Shown here piece after piece: positions 27,320 through 36,744 of a stretch of DNA of 64,000 nucleotides. Positions within the stretch are counted from its first letter, which is position 1; every line of letters starts with the position of its first letter. Origin of the DNA: Burkholderiales bacterium (GTDB lineage: Bacteria > Pseudomonadota > Gammaproteobacteria > Burkholderiales > Casimicrobiaceae); NCBI GenBank assembly GCA_016790165.1, contig JAEUPL010000021.1:149401-213400 (forward strand). Reading direction: 5' to 3'. Under the pieces are notes generated by a model. The model saw nothing but the letters and a program-made list of their open reading frames with translations. It was not told the origin of the DNA and made no database searches. A program made the position numbers and the translations under genes.

Positions 27320-27336
27320 GCAGCAAATTTTGTTGC
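27320..27336. promoter_or_regulatory. PhaR-type operator 2 downstream of the transcription start
   Basis: GCAGCAAATTTTGTTGC is a near-perfect palindrome (7 of 8 arm bases match) just after the predicted start of transcription. Together with operator 1 it brackets the promoter. This is the arrangement described for PhaR control of phaP in Ralstonia/Cupriavidus. Confidence 0.6.
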
Positions 27337-27363
27337 ACAACCCATCACCCTCAGGAGAAACCT

Positions 27364-27897
27364 ATGATCCCCGTTTTCGAACAAGTCGCTGAAATGAACC
27401 GTGCTTACCTCGCCAACGTGCTCAAAGGCGTTGACGCTGCCGTTGCGTATGGCACCAAGGCTTCGAGCTTTGGCGTGAAAGCAGCCAACGAATTCGCCGC
27501 CGCGACCGCTGCTGACCTCCACGCGCTGGCCGCTGTCAAAGCGCCGCAAGACCTCGTCCCGCTGCGCGCCAAGCAGCTCGAAGAGAAGGCTGACTGGGCC
27601 ACGTCGACCGGCCGCGCCGCGCTCGACCTGTTTGCTTCCGCCCAAACCGAAGCCATGCAGTTCGCCGAAGCGCAAGCTGCTGAAGCTGCCAAGTCCTTCG
27701 TAGCCAACCTCGACAAGCTTGCCAAGAACGCCCCGCAAGGCGTGCCGGGCGCTGAGTACGCGCTCTCCGCTGTGAAAGCTGGCGTCGAAACGTCGATGGC
27801 TGCCTTCGAAACCGTTGCCAAGGCAACGAAAGAAGGCGTTGAATTCGCCGGCTCGCAAGTCAAAGCGGCTGCCAAGGCTGCTCCGAAGCGCAAGTAA
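27364..27897 (+). CDS. phaP: Phasin family protein (PHA granule coat)
   Basis: 177 residues from the ATG at 27364 (MIPVFEQVAEMNRAYLANVL), 7 bases after CAGGAG; the frame opens earlier at 27277 without support. It is alanine- and lysine-rich and fully helical, with the phasin_2 pattern (DLVPLRAKQLEEKADWATSTGRAALDLF...MQFAEAQAAEAAKSF). The C-terminus VKAAAKAAPKRK resembles the lysine-rich tails of betaproteobacterial phasins. It coats polyhydroxyalkanoate granules in the cytoplasm. The divergent neighbour is phaR and the promoter has two PhaR-like sites. Confidence 0.93.
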   Translation: MIPVFEQVAEMNRAYLANVLKGVDAAVAYGTKASSFGVKAANEFAAATAADLHALAAVKAPQDLVPLRAKQLEEKADWATSTGRAALDLFASAQTEAMQFAEAQAAEAAKSFVANLDKLAKNAPQGVPGAEYALSAVKAGVETSMAAFETVAKATKEGVEFAGSQVKAAAKAAPKRK

Positions 27898-28140
27898 TTC
27901 GCTTCGCCGGATGCCGCGCTTCGGCGCGATATCCAGAATCGGCAACACACTCCAAGTGGCGCTGAACGGGTCAACCGCCGGCGCCGCAATGAAACAGGGA
28001 TCGTGCCGATCCTACCCAACCCGGTAGGGCAACGACACCCTTCGTCATGAGACGCTACACGCTCCCTCGTTGACGATGACTCGACAATCACCCGCCCTCC
28101 TCCTTCCTCCTCCGCGAAGGTGATTGCGAAGTCCCTCCCG

Positions 28141-28175
28141 CCCGCCTGAGCCTGCTCGGCGGGTTTTTTCTTTTT
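28141..28175 (+). terminator. Intrinsic terminator downstream of the phasin gene
   Basis: CCCGCC and GGCGGG arms (28141-28146 and 28158-28163) with a 11-base loop are followed immediately by TTTTTTCTTTTTTT. It is oriented to stop plus-strand transcription, about 245 bases after the phasin stop codon. Confidence 0.75.
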
Positions 28176-28241
28176 TTGCGCCGGACGCCGAAGCCAACAC
28201 CCGCGCCGGTACGTCGATGAGCGACCTCACCCGTGTGGCCC

Positions 28242-28363
28242 ATCAGCTTTTTGGCTTTGATCACCAGCCAATGGCCATTCGAGGCAATTTTTCTCGCCAG
28301 TCGACTATCAACAAAATTTCGCTGCAGCGACCGTGCGCTGGTCGATAGCTTCAAAAAGCTGTT
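28242..28363. repeat. Dispersed palindromic repeat, copy 2
   Basis: Read on the minus strand: AACAGCTTTT at the start (28363-28354), then GCTATCGACC, the centre box AGTCGACT (28306-28299), then AAAAGCTGAT at the end (28251-28242). The 65-base spacing from first box to end of centre box equals copies 1 and 3. It shares GCTATCGACCAGC and TTTTGTTGA-like stretches with the copy at 46980, showing sequence homology beyond the boxes. Confidence 0.7.
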
Positions 28364-28398
28364 AAGTCAGGCAACGCAAACGCCGCATCCGCGCCGTG

Positions 28399-29193
28399 TC
28401 AGTAGCCGAGTGCAGCGGCAGTCACCAAACCCGCTTCCAGTGTGAATTTTCCGGCAGCGATCCCCGCCACCATCGAGTCGCGCGGCACCTTGGCAAAACG
28501 TTCGACTTCGCCGTCCTGATTCGTCGGCTCGCGGTCATTGGGTACCGTGGCGCGGTACCAATCGATGCGTTCGCTGATATAGCCGCTCGCGCCGTCAGAG
28601 GTGGGTTTATGCAGATGCACGACGCCGCCCCAGGCCAGCCCAAAGAGTTCATCGAGCCTGAATCCAGCCTCCTCCCACGTCTCCCGTTCAAGGGCACGCT
28701 CCGGCGTGTCGACGGCAGTGACCATGCCACCCATCAGCGTGTCCCACTGGCCAGGATCGTTCGCCTTGTTGAGTGCGCGCTGCTGTACCCAGAAGTGACC
28801 GTCTGACGTCTCGCCGACCAGGTGCACGGCGCGAGTGCGCAACCCGAGCGGCCGCACTGCGGCGCGCTCGATGCTGCCGAGCATGTGGCCGCGCACGTCG
28901 TAGACGGGCAGTTGCTCGTTGCGCCAGACATGGGTAAAGCCGAGGTCCCGCATCGCGAGCGCAATGCGGGCGAGGCTCTCCGTCAGATTGCCATCGATGA
29001 TCCAGCCGTTCGCGGTATCGCGCAGCGGCGACAGGTTCTGAAAACTGAAGGTATGCGCGATCTGGCGCAACACTTTCGCCTCGGCGTCGCCAATCTCGAC
29101 ACCGCCCCACGACAGCGGCACCCGCTCGCGCAGCGGCGGCTGGTTGGCTTCAGCGCGAAGTTTGTGCACCCAGTCGGGGGCGGATTGCAGCAT
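28399..29193 (-). CDS. DUF4743/Nudix hydrolase with altered Nudix box
   Basis: 264 residues. The N-terminal half (NQPPLRERVPLSWGGVEIGDAEAKVL...GFTHVWRNEQLPVYD) matches the DUF4743 extension found in a Nudix group related to thiamine-diphosphate-like hydrolases and eukaryotic YJR142W-type proteins. The Nudix box is GMVTAVDTPERALERETWEEAGF. Against GX5EX7REUXEEXGU the first Glu is Asp and U before the Trp is Thr, while the metal-binding REXXEE core is kept. It is the last gene of the leftward phosphonate operon, 12 bases after the DMGDH-like gene. Its role there is unknown; pyrophosphate cleavage or damaged-cofactor clean-up are options. Confidence 0.85.
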   Translation of the reverse strand: MLQSAPDWVHKLRAEANQPPLRERVPLSWGGVEIGDAEAKVLRQIAHTFSFQNLSPLRDTANGWIIDGNLTESLARIALAMRDLGFTHVWRNEQLPVYDVRGHMLGSIERAAVRPLGLRTRAVHLVGETSDGHFWVQQRALNKANDPGQWDTLMGGMVTAVDTPERALERETWEEAGFRLDELFGLAWGGVVHLHKPTSDGASGYISERIDWYRATVPNDREPTNQDGEVERFAKVPRDSMVAGIAAGKFTLEAGLVTAAALGY

Positions 29194-29205
29194 GGCCGGT
29201 CAACT

Positions 29206-31632
29206 TCAAGCAGTTTTCACAGGCCAGCGATCATAAAGCTTCACTGCAACGCGCTCGCCCCAAAGCTCGATGGCTGCGGGTGTACCGGTGTGCGCGACAT
29301 TGGCTCCGGCCCCACGCACATAGCCCAGCGCCACGCACGCGCCGGCCAGTGGGCTCCATCCCACGGACGCAATCTCGCCCACCGTTTCACCGTTGAGCAC
29401 AATGGATTCGCCGCCCCAGGCGTACGCTGCCGACGAATCGAACACGAGGGTCACGAGTTTCTTGCGCAATGGTTTGCCTTGCGATGCGACCGAGGCCGCC
29501 TTGCCGATGAACTCGGCATCGCGATCCAGCTTCACGGCGTAGGCCAGGCCCGCCTCCCACGGAGACTCATCCGGCCCCAGTTCGGCGCCCCAGGCGCGGC
29601 GGCCCTGTTCGATGCGCAATGCATCCAGCGCGTAGTAGCCAGCGTCCCTCAGGCCGAGGTCGGCACCCGCCTCGTGCAGCGCGAGGTACACGTGCCGTGC
29701 CATCTCGACGGGAACGTACAACTCATAGCCCGGCCCGCCGACATAGCTCATGCGCGCAGCGCGTACTCGCGCAAAACCCACATCAATCTCGCGCGTCCAC
29801 GAAAACTTGAGCGACGCCGGTGTCATGTCGTCCGGGCTCACGCGGGCGAGCAGTGCCGGCGCGTTCGGCCCCATCACGGAGAGCACCGCGTATTGCGTGG
29901 TGACGTCCGTCAGCACAGCGAACTCATCGCTGCCGATGTGCCGCGATATCCAGTCAAAGTCCCGCGTCGTCTGCGCCGAGCCGGTGATGATCAGAAAGCG
30001 GTCAGCGGCCAACCGAATCACGGTGAGATCGCTCTCAAATCCACCGCGCGCATTCAGCATGGCGGTGTAGACCATGCGATCCACCGGTACGTCCACTTCG
30101 TTGGCACACAGTCGCTGCAACACCCCGAGCGCGTCGCGCCCCTGCAGCAGGAGCTTCGAGAATGAGGTCTGGTCGTAGAGCGCCACCGCCTCGCGCGTGG
30201 CGCGTTGCTCCTCGATCATCCACGACAGCCAGCCGGGTGTGCCCAGCGTGTGGTCCGGACGCGCCGCTCCAGGCGGCTTGAAGTAATTGGCGCGCTCCCA
30301 GCCGTTCTTGCTGCCAAACTCCGCGTTCTTGCTGGCGAGCAGGTCGTACAGCGGCGACGTGCGCAGCGGGCGGGCCGTCTCCAGCTCCTGTCGCGGCCAG
30401 CGCATCGCGTAGTGCAGGCCGAGCGTCTCAGCGGTGCGATCGAACAGCGCGCGGCGATTGCCCGTGAAACTCCCAAAGCGCCTGATATCCACGTCCCACA
30501 GATCGCCCGGCGGCTCGCCGCCAACGATCCACTCAGCAATCAGGCGCCCGGCACCGCCGGAGTTGGCGATGCCCGCCGAGTTGAAGCCAGCAGCGACGAA
30601 GTAGTTGCGCAGCTCCGGCGCCTCACCAAGGATAAAGTTACCGTCAGGCGTAAAGCTTTCAGGCCCGTTCAGCAGCATCTTGATCTCGGCCGTTTCGAGG
30701 CACGGCGTGCGATGGATCGCGTTGGTCATCAGGATTTCGAACTGATCCCAATCCTCGCCGAGCAGTTCAAACTGGAACGTGGATGGAATCGGATCCACTG
30801 TCCACGGCTTGGCCTTCGGCTCGAAGCCCCCCATCAGCAGGCCACCGACTTCCTCCTTGTAGTAGATAAAGCCATCCGGGTCGCGCACCACAGGCATCAT
30901 CGGGTCCACGCCGCCGATCTTGCCGGTCACGATGTAGAAATGCTCCGCCGAATACAGCGGCACGTTCACGCCCGCAAGGCGCCCGAACTGCCGCGCCCAC
31001 TGACCGGCACAGTTCACCAGCACCTCGCAGCGCACGTCACCCCGCGTGGTACGCACGCCGACAGCGCGCCCGCGCTCGACGATCACCCCGGTGACTTCGA
31101 TGTCCTCTACGATGCGTACGCCACGATTGCGGGCGCCCTTGGCGAGTGACATCGCGAGGTCCGCCGGATTGGCTTTGCCATCGCCCGGAATCCAGATCGC
31201 GCCCGTCAGGTCGTCCGTCCGCATCACCGGCACCCGCTCGAGAATCTCGGCACGCGAGATCTCGTGGACCTCAACACCGAAGCTCCGCGCCAGCGCGATC
31301 TGCTTCTTGAGCACTTTCAGGCGCTCTGGCGTCGCCGCAACGTTGACGCTGCCACACTGCTTCCAGCCCGTCGCCAGGCCGGTTTCCGCCTCCAGCGTCG
31401 AGTACAGCTCAATGCCGTACTTGCTCATCTGGGTCATGTTGCGGTTGGGCCGCATCTGGCCGATCAGGCCGGCGGCGTGCCATGTGGTGCCGCAGGTGAG
31501 TTTGCCCTGCTCCAGCAACAGCACATCACGTTTACCCAGTTTGGCGAGGTGATAAGCCGTCGAGCAGCCCGCGATACCGCCGCCAACGATGACCACTTCC
31601 GCCTGAGCAGGCAACATAGATGATTGGGACAT
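29206..31632 (-). CDS. Dimethylglycine/sarcosine dehydrogenase-like FAD and folate enzyme
   Basis: 808 residues. The N-terminal FAD domain of the DAO superfamily has AEVVIVGGGIAGCSTAYHLAKLG and then CGTTWHAAGLIGQMR, where His52 aligns with the histidine that binds FAD covalently in dimethylglycine dehydrogenase. An FAO-M linker (YDLLASKNAEFGSKNGWERANYF) leads to a C-terminal GcvT/aminomethyltransferase domain (LNARGGFESDLTVIRL, SYVGGPGYELYVP, YYALDALRIEQGRRAWGAELGP). The family oxidatively removes N-methyl groups and passes them to tetrahydrofolate. It lies 13 bases downstream of the DMT permease gene within the phosphonate operon, so an N-methylated glycine or aminophosphonate is a likely substrate; which one cannot be read from sequence. 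Confidence 0.88.
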   Translation of the reverse strand: MSQSSMLPAQAEVVIVGGGIAGCSTAYHLAKLGKRDVLLLEQGKLTCGTTWHAAGLIGQMRPNRNMTQMSKYGIELYSTLEAETGLATGWKQCGSVNVAATPERLKVLKKQIALARSFGVEVHEISRAEILERVPVMRTDDLTGAIWIPGDGKANPADLAMSLAKGARNRGVRIVEDIEVTGVIVERGRAVGVRTTRGDVRCEVLVNCAGQWARQFGRLAGVNVPLYSAEHFYIVTGKIGGVDPMMPVVRDPDGFIYYKEEVGGLLMGGFEPKAKPWTVDPIPSTFQFELLGEDWDQFEILMTNAIHRTPCLETAEIKMLLNGPESFTPDGNFILGEAPELRNYFVAAGFNSAGIANSGGAGRLIAEWIVGGEPPGDLWDVDIRRFGSFTGNRRALFDRTAETLGLHYAMRWPRQELETARPLRTSPLYDLLASKNAEFGSKNGWERANYFKPPGAARPDHTLGTPGWLSWMIEEQRATREAVALYDQTSFSKLLLQGRDALGVLQRLCANEVDVPVDRMVYTAMLNARGGFESDLTVIRLAADRFLIITGSAQTTRDFDWISRHIGSDEFAVLTDVTTQYAVLSVMGPNAPALLARVSPDDMTPASLKFSWTREIDVGFARVRAARMSYVGGPGYELYVPVEMARHVYLALHEAGADLGLRDAGYYALDALRIEQGRRAWGAELGPDESPWEAGLAYAVKLDRDAEFIGKAASVASQGKPLRKKLVTLVFDSSAAYAWGGESIVLNGETVGEIASVGWSPLAGACVALGYVRGAGANVAHTGTPAAIELWGERVAVKLYDRWPVKTA

Positions 31633-31645
31633 GCGCGATCCTCCG

Positions 31646-32509
31646 TCAGGCCAGACGCAACGCCATCACCCCCGCCACGATGACGCAGGTGCCGAGCGCT
31701 CGCCGCGCCGTAAATTGTTCCTTGAGCAACCAGGTGCCGAGCAGCGCGGCGAAAAGTACAGATGTTTCGCGCAGCGCCGCTACCGTGGCGACCGGCGCGC
31801 GGGTCATGGCCCATAGCGCGATGCCGTACGAACCCAGCGACGCCAGAGCCCCGCCCATTGCCACGGGCCAGCGTTTGCGTGCATACGGCCAGGCCGCGCG
31901 GCCGCGCCGGGCGAGCACGATGAAGGCAAACGGCCATCCGTCCAGCACAAAGAGCGCCACCACATATTGCACGGCGTTGCCGGATGCGCGTGCCCCCAGC
32001 GCATCAATCACGGTATACACCGCGATGACGACTGCATTGGCAAGTGCAAACAAGGTGGCGCGGCGATTGTCGAGCGCATGGCGACTGAGTCCCAATACCA
32101 GTACCCCCGCGCAAATCCCCATCACCCCCGCCCAGCCAAGCGGCGTCAGCGACTCACCGACCGTCATCACCGCCGAGAACGCAACCAGCATGGGCGCCAC
32201 ACCGCGCATGAGCGGATAGGTCAGACCCATGTCGCCGTGCTTGTAAGCCCCGGCGAGAGCGATGTAGTAGCCAATGTGGATGATGACCGACGCCAGGATG
32301 AAGGGCCACGAAGCACTGCCAGGCAAGCCAACCACCAGCAGCAACGGCAGCGCAATCAACGAGCCGAGCAGATGGATGAGGGCCGTATCGAGTGCCTTGT
32401 CCGTGCTCGATTTGACCAGTACGTTCCAGCTGGCGTGCAGCAGGGCGCCGAACAGGACGACCAGCACAACCGGCCAGGTCAGCGCCAGCGGTACAGCAGG
32501 CGACGTCAT
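31646..32509 (-). CDS. EamA/DMT-family permease
   Basis: About 287 residues from the ATG at 32509, which overlaps the stop of the HD gene as ATGA; the frame opens further upstream inside that gene. Ten predicted membrane helices in two EamA repeats (LTWPVVLVVLFGALLHASWNVL..., ...MTRAPVATVAALRETSVLFAALLGTWLLKEQF). DMT permeases commonly export amino acids or amines; some import. Its tight position between the HD oxygenase and the DMGDH-like gene implies it carries a substrate or product of this pathway. Confidence 0.88.
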   Translation of the reverse strand: MTSPAVPLALTWPVVLVVLFGALLHASWNVLVKSSTDKALDTALIHLLGSLIALPLLLVVGLPGSASWPFILASVIIHIGYYIALAGAYKHGDMGLTYPLMRGVAPMLVAFSAVMTVGESLTPLGWAGVMGICAGVLVLGLSRHALDNRRATLFALANAVVIAVYTVIDALGARASGNAVQYVVALFVLDGWPFAFIVLARRGRAAWPYARKRWPVAMGGALASLGSYGIALWAMTRAPVATVAALRETSVLFAALLGTWLLKEQFTARRALGTCVIVAGVMALRLA

Positions 32510-33075
32510 CCCCCGGACGCGGAAGGCGGCGCCGCCGTCACAACTCGCGACGCGCGAGCCAGAAAGTGCTCCAGCCCTGGCGTGCGCAAACCGGCGACCT
32601 TGGCCATGTCGTCCCAACGCCGAAGGCGCACCGCATCGGCTGCGCCTGGCTGGTCGATAAATGCGGCCGCCTCGCCATCGCTGAACACGCCGCCCTGCAG
32701 AGCGAGGCTTCGTTTTGAATCATCCGAAAGCGCGGCGTAGTAACCGCTATCCGTCGCACACAGGTAACGCTTGGCGTCAACGTGCAGCTTGATGCCGTCA
32801 AGCACGGCGTCTTCGAACAAGCCTCGCAGGAACGGCAGCGCCCGATACTGATGAACATCGTCGACGCCGCGTAGCGTCGGCGTCTCGCCGAGGTCGTGCA
32901 ACAGATGGCCGAGATCGTGCAACAGTGAGGCAGTCACCAGCGCATCGTCGGCGCCCTCGCCCTCCGCGAGTGCTGCCGTCTGCAGTGCGTGCTCGAGTTG
33001 GGTGACGGGTTCGCCGGAGTACTGCTCGTGCCCGCGTTCTGCGAACAGCCGCCGGATGTCGTCGATGCTCAACAT
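32506..33075 (-). CDS. PhnZ/TmpB-like HD-domain diiron oxygenase
   Basis: 189 residues of the HD-domain family associated with phosphonate operons, whose studied members PhnZ and TmpB are mixed-valence diiron oxygenases. They cleave the C-P bond of 1-hydroxy-2-aminoethylphosphonate, or its trimethyl form, to glycine or glycine betaine plus phosphate. All expected iron ligands are present: His29 (QLEH), His53-Asp54 (LLHDLGH), His75, His98 and Asp155 (RRWDD). Tyr19 and Glu22 in YSGE match the Tyr/Glu pair that guards the iron site in PhnZ, and KRYL (102-105) matches the substrate-binding lysine segment. No PhnY*/TmpA-type 2-oxoglutarate dioxygenase is encoded in this window. It lies 13 bases after phnY. 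Confidence 0.87.
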   Translation of the reverse strand: MLSIDDIRRLFAERGHEQYSGEPVTQLEHALQTAALAEGEGADDALVTASLLHDLGHLLHDLGETPTLRGVDDVHQYRALPFLRGLFEDAVLDGIKLHVDAKRYLCATDSGYYAALSDDSKRSLALQGGVFSDGEAAAFIDQPGAADAVRLRRWDDMAKVAGLRTPGLEHFLARASRVVTAAPPSASGG

Positions 33076-33088
33076 GGTCGGCTCCGCC

Positions 33089-34549
33089 CTAGACCCACGG
33101 CAAGGAGTAGGTCTTGATGTTGGTGAAGCTCTTCATGGCTTCCTGAACGCCTTCCTTGTAGCCGAGTCCGGAATCCTTGATGCCGCCGAAAGGCGTCAGC
33201 TCCAAACGGTAGCCTGGTACTTCGCGCACGTTGACGGTGCCAACATCAAGTTCACTGATAAAGCGCGTGATGTAGTCAAGCCGGTTGGTGCACACCGCGC
33301 TGGACAGGCCGTAGGCCGTGCCATTGGAGATGCGAATCGCCTCGTCCACACTGCGAAAGCGGATGATCGGAGACACGGGGCCGAACGTTTCCTCGCGCAC
33401 GACCATCATCGCCGGATCAACGCGGTCAAGCACGGTCGGTGAATAAAGGGCGCCACGACGCTGATTGCCGACCAGCAGCCGCGCCCCCTGACTCACCGCT
33501 TCATTGACGCGGCTTTCGAACAATCGCGCCGCGGGCTCGTCGATGACGGTGCCCATCTCCACCTTCGGATCGGACGGATCGCCGAACGTCCATGCTTTTG
33601 TCTTGGCCACCACCTGCTCGGTGAAGGCGTCGGCGACTGACTCGTGCACCAGCATGCGCTTGATCGCCGTACAGCGCTGTCCGCTGTTCTTGTACGAGCC
33701 CTGCACCGCCAGCGTGGAGGCTTCGTCAATGTCGGCGTCCTCCATCACGATGATCGGATCGTTGCCCCCGAGCTCCAGCACCATGCGCCGGTATCCTGCC
33801 TTGCTGGCGATGTACTTGCCAATCGCAACACCACCGGTAAAGGTGATCAGGTCAACGTGCTCGTTGGTCAGCAGTTCGTCGGCGATCTCGCGCGGATCAC
33901 CGGTAACGACCGAAAGCATTTCGGGCGGCAGGCCCGCTTCGTACAGAAAGTCCGCCAGCAGAATCGCGGAGAACGGCACCTTCTCCGAGGGCTTGAGCAC
34001 CATGCGGTTGTTGGTGGCCACACTGGGCACCACTTTATGTGCCACCTGATTCATCGGGTGGTTGAACGGTGTGATGGCTGTGATCACGCCCAGCAGCGGC
34101 GAACGCTGGGTATAGACGCGCCGTTTCTTGCCGTGATGCGTGAGGTCGCAGCTGAAGACCTGCCCGTCGTCTTTCAGCACCTCATTGGCGCCGAACAGGA
34201 AGACGTCGCTGACCCGGCCCGCCTCGTAGACGGCATCCTTCATGCAGAGGCCCGCCTCAGCGGAGATCAGCGCGGCCACCTCGTCCTTGCGCCGGTTGGC
34301 AATGTCCGCCGCACGGTTGAGGATCGCGGCGCGCTCATAGCGCGTGAGCTTCGATTGGTACGCATGGCCCGTGCTGAACGCGCTGCGAACCTCGTCCAGC
34401 GTCGCCTTGGGCACGGTCCCGATGACCGCTTCCGTGTAGGGGTTATGAACCGCGATGGCACGGTCTGCCGTGCGGTCCCCGCCCACACGCTTGCCGTTGA
34501 TGCGCATCGCGTTGAGGTGATGATCAAGAATGAACTGCTGGATGCTCAT
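33089..34549 (-). CDS. phnY: Phosphonoacetaldehyde dehydrogenase
   Basis: 486 residues, NAD(P)-dependent aldehyde dehydrogenase. The motifs include ITPFNHPMNQVAHKVVPS, the glutamate in MVLELGGNDPIIV and the catalytic cysteine in NSGQRCTAIKRM. ALDHs of this subgroup found between a phosphonoacetate hydrolase gene and a PhnW system oxidise phosphonoacetaldehyde to phosphonoacetate. The gene sits directly downstream of phnA, 51 bases apart. The assignment rests on context plus overall PhnY-like sequence (DHHLNAMRINGKRVG...PYTEAVIGTVP). Oxidation of another aldehyde cannot be excluded. Confidence 0.85.
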   Translation of the reverse strand: MSIQQFILDHHLNAMRINGKRVGGDRTADRAIAVHNPYTEAVIGTVPKATLDEVRSAFSTGHAYQSKLTRYERAAILNRAADIANRRKDEVAALISAEAGLCMKDAVYEAGRVSDVFLFGANEVLKDDGQVFSCDLTHHGKKRRVYTQRSPLLGVITAITPFNHPMNQVAHKVVPSVATNNRMVLKPSEKVPFSAILLADFLYEAGLPPEMLSVVTGDPREIADELLTNEHVDLITFTGGVAIGKYIASKAGYRRMVLELGGNDPIIVMEDADIDEASTLAVQGSYKNSGQRCTAIKRMLVHESVADAFTEQVVAKTKAWTFGDPSDPKVEMGTVIDEPAARLFESRVNEAVSQGARLLVGNQRRGALYSPTVLDRVDPAMMVVREETFGPVSPIIRFRSVDEAIRISNGTAYGLSSAVCTNRLDYITRFISELDVGTVNVREVPGYRLELTPFGGIKDSGLGYKEGVQEAMKSFTNIKTYSLPWV

Positions 34550-34600
34550 GGAAATTGGATGCAGCGCGCAAGAAAGGGTGATTAACGAACCGGACGAACG

Positions 34601-35836
<1,236 letters not shown>

Positions 35837-36637
35837 TTAAGCGGCTTTGGTTTCCCGTTGAGTGTTCTCGCCCGACGCCGTGCGGCTCTGCCGCCGCAAG
35901 TCGTTGGCGATCGTGCGTTCCTTGCTTTCCATGACGTGATCGAACATGGCGCGGCCGGCGGCCTCTGGGTCACCCGAGGCGATGGCTTTCAGAATCTGGC
36001 GATGTTCTCCCGCCGAGATCGGCATCAGCCAGCCGTCGGCCAGATTGAGCCGGCGGAACAGCGCGAGCTCCTTGATCAGTTTGCGGTAGATCGATGTGAG
36101 CTTGCGGTTGCCCACCATCTCGACCAGACGGTCGTGAAACTTGAGGTTCAGGAGGTGATAGGTGCGCGTATCGTTCACCTTGACCGCGCGCTCCATGGCG
36201 TCGACGAGCGCCTTGATTTCCTTTTGCTGTGCGGGCGTGATGTTCTTCGCCAGCTGACGGCCCACGAGCTCATCCATCGCCGCGCGCAGGTCGAAAATTT
36301 CGATCGCCTCGTCAATGGGGATATCGCGCACGAACACGCCCCGGTTCTTCTCGGTACGAACGAGTCCGGCCTCTTCCAGCATCCGGAACGCCTCGCGAAC
36401 CGGGCCGCGGGAGACGCCCATCTTTTCAGCCAGGGTGGCCTCCACCAGCTTGCTGCCGGGAGCGTACTCACCGGCGAGAATCGCGCGCTCGATGTCCTGC
36501 TGCACCAGCGTGGTCAGCGAACTGGTCTGCAACAGCGCGATGGTTGCCAGCGAATCGCCGGTGAGCGCGGACGCCGGCGGCAGGACAGGCGCAACGCCAG
36601 TCGTCGCCCCGTTGATGGCGTCGACATCAGCGGCCAT
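35837..36637 (-). CDS. GntR-family (FCD type) regulator of the phosphonate operons
   Basis: About 266 residues from the ATG at 36637, preceded at 7 bases by GGGGAGG; an upstream ATG at 36700 lies too close to the predicted promoter. The winged-helix N-domain (ILAGEYAPGSKLVEATLAEKMGVSRGPVREAFRMLEEAGLV) and an FCD ligand domain (IFDLRAAMDELVGRQLAKNITPAQ, LKFHDRLVEMVGN, EHRQILKAIASGDPEAAGRAMFDHV) are clear. First gene of the leftward operon and divergent from the importer operon. It likely represses both through the palindrome at 36716-36735 until a phosphonate or aldehyde is bound. Confidence 0.9.
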   Translation of the reverse strand: MAADVDAINGATTGVAPVLPPASALTGDSLATIALLQTSSLTTLVQQDIERAILAGEYAPGSKLVEATLAEKMGVSRGPVREAFRMLEEAGLVRTEKNRGVFVRDIPIDEAIEIFDLRAAMDELVGRQLAKNITPAQQKEIKALVDAMERAVKVNDTRTYHLLNLKFHDRLVEMVGNRKLTSIYRKLIKELALFRRLNLADGWLMPISAGEHRQILKAIASGDPEAAGRAMFDHVMESKERTIANDLRRQSRTASGENTQRETKAA

Positions 36638-36698
36638 CGCCACACCTCCCCGGCTCTGCGTGTTCGACAGCGGATGTGATTTTGCTGCGCATGACAGC

Positions 36699-36728
36699 AT
36701 TTGACTCGGTCAATCGCAGATTGTCAAC
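36699..36728 (-). promoter_or_regulatory. Promoter of the leftward regulator/phnA operon
   Basis: Read on the minus strand, TTGACA (36727-36722) and TCAAAT (36704-36699) are 17 bases apart. The -35 lies inside the perfect palindrome, so binding there would block this promoter. The predicted leader to the ATG at 36637 is about 55 bases. Confidence 0.55.
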
Positions 36729-36735
36729 AATCTGC
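36716..36735. promoter_or_regulatory. Perfect palindromic operator between the phosphonate operons
   Basis: GCAGATTGTCAACAATCTGC: two 9-base arms around a 2-base centre. A degenerate second copy with the same core (ATTGACAAATAATCTG) lies at about 36744-36759, across the -35 of the rightward promoter. The size and symmetry suit a GntR/FCD dimer. Binding is inferred. Confidence 0.7.
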
Positions 36736-36744
36736 AAAAAACAA

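Larger units (their letters stand above)
27898..28398. other. Non-coding region between phasin and Nudix genes
   Basis: About 500 bases between convergent genes. It contains an intrinsic terminator at about 28141-28175 and a copy of the dispersed repeat at 28242-28363. I see no protein-coding signal: the short open frames on both strands lack family features. Confidence 0.6.

Noticed and set aside
28822-30165. Long plus-strand frame opposite the Nudix and DMGDH-like genes
   Set aside because: It lies antisense to two genes with clear family motifs, has low-complexity Arg/His composition typical of antisense frames in GC-rich DNA, and no domain I recognise.
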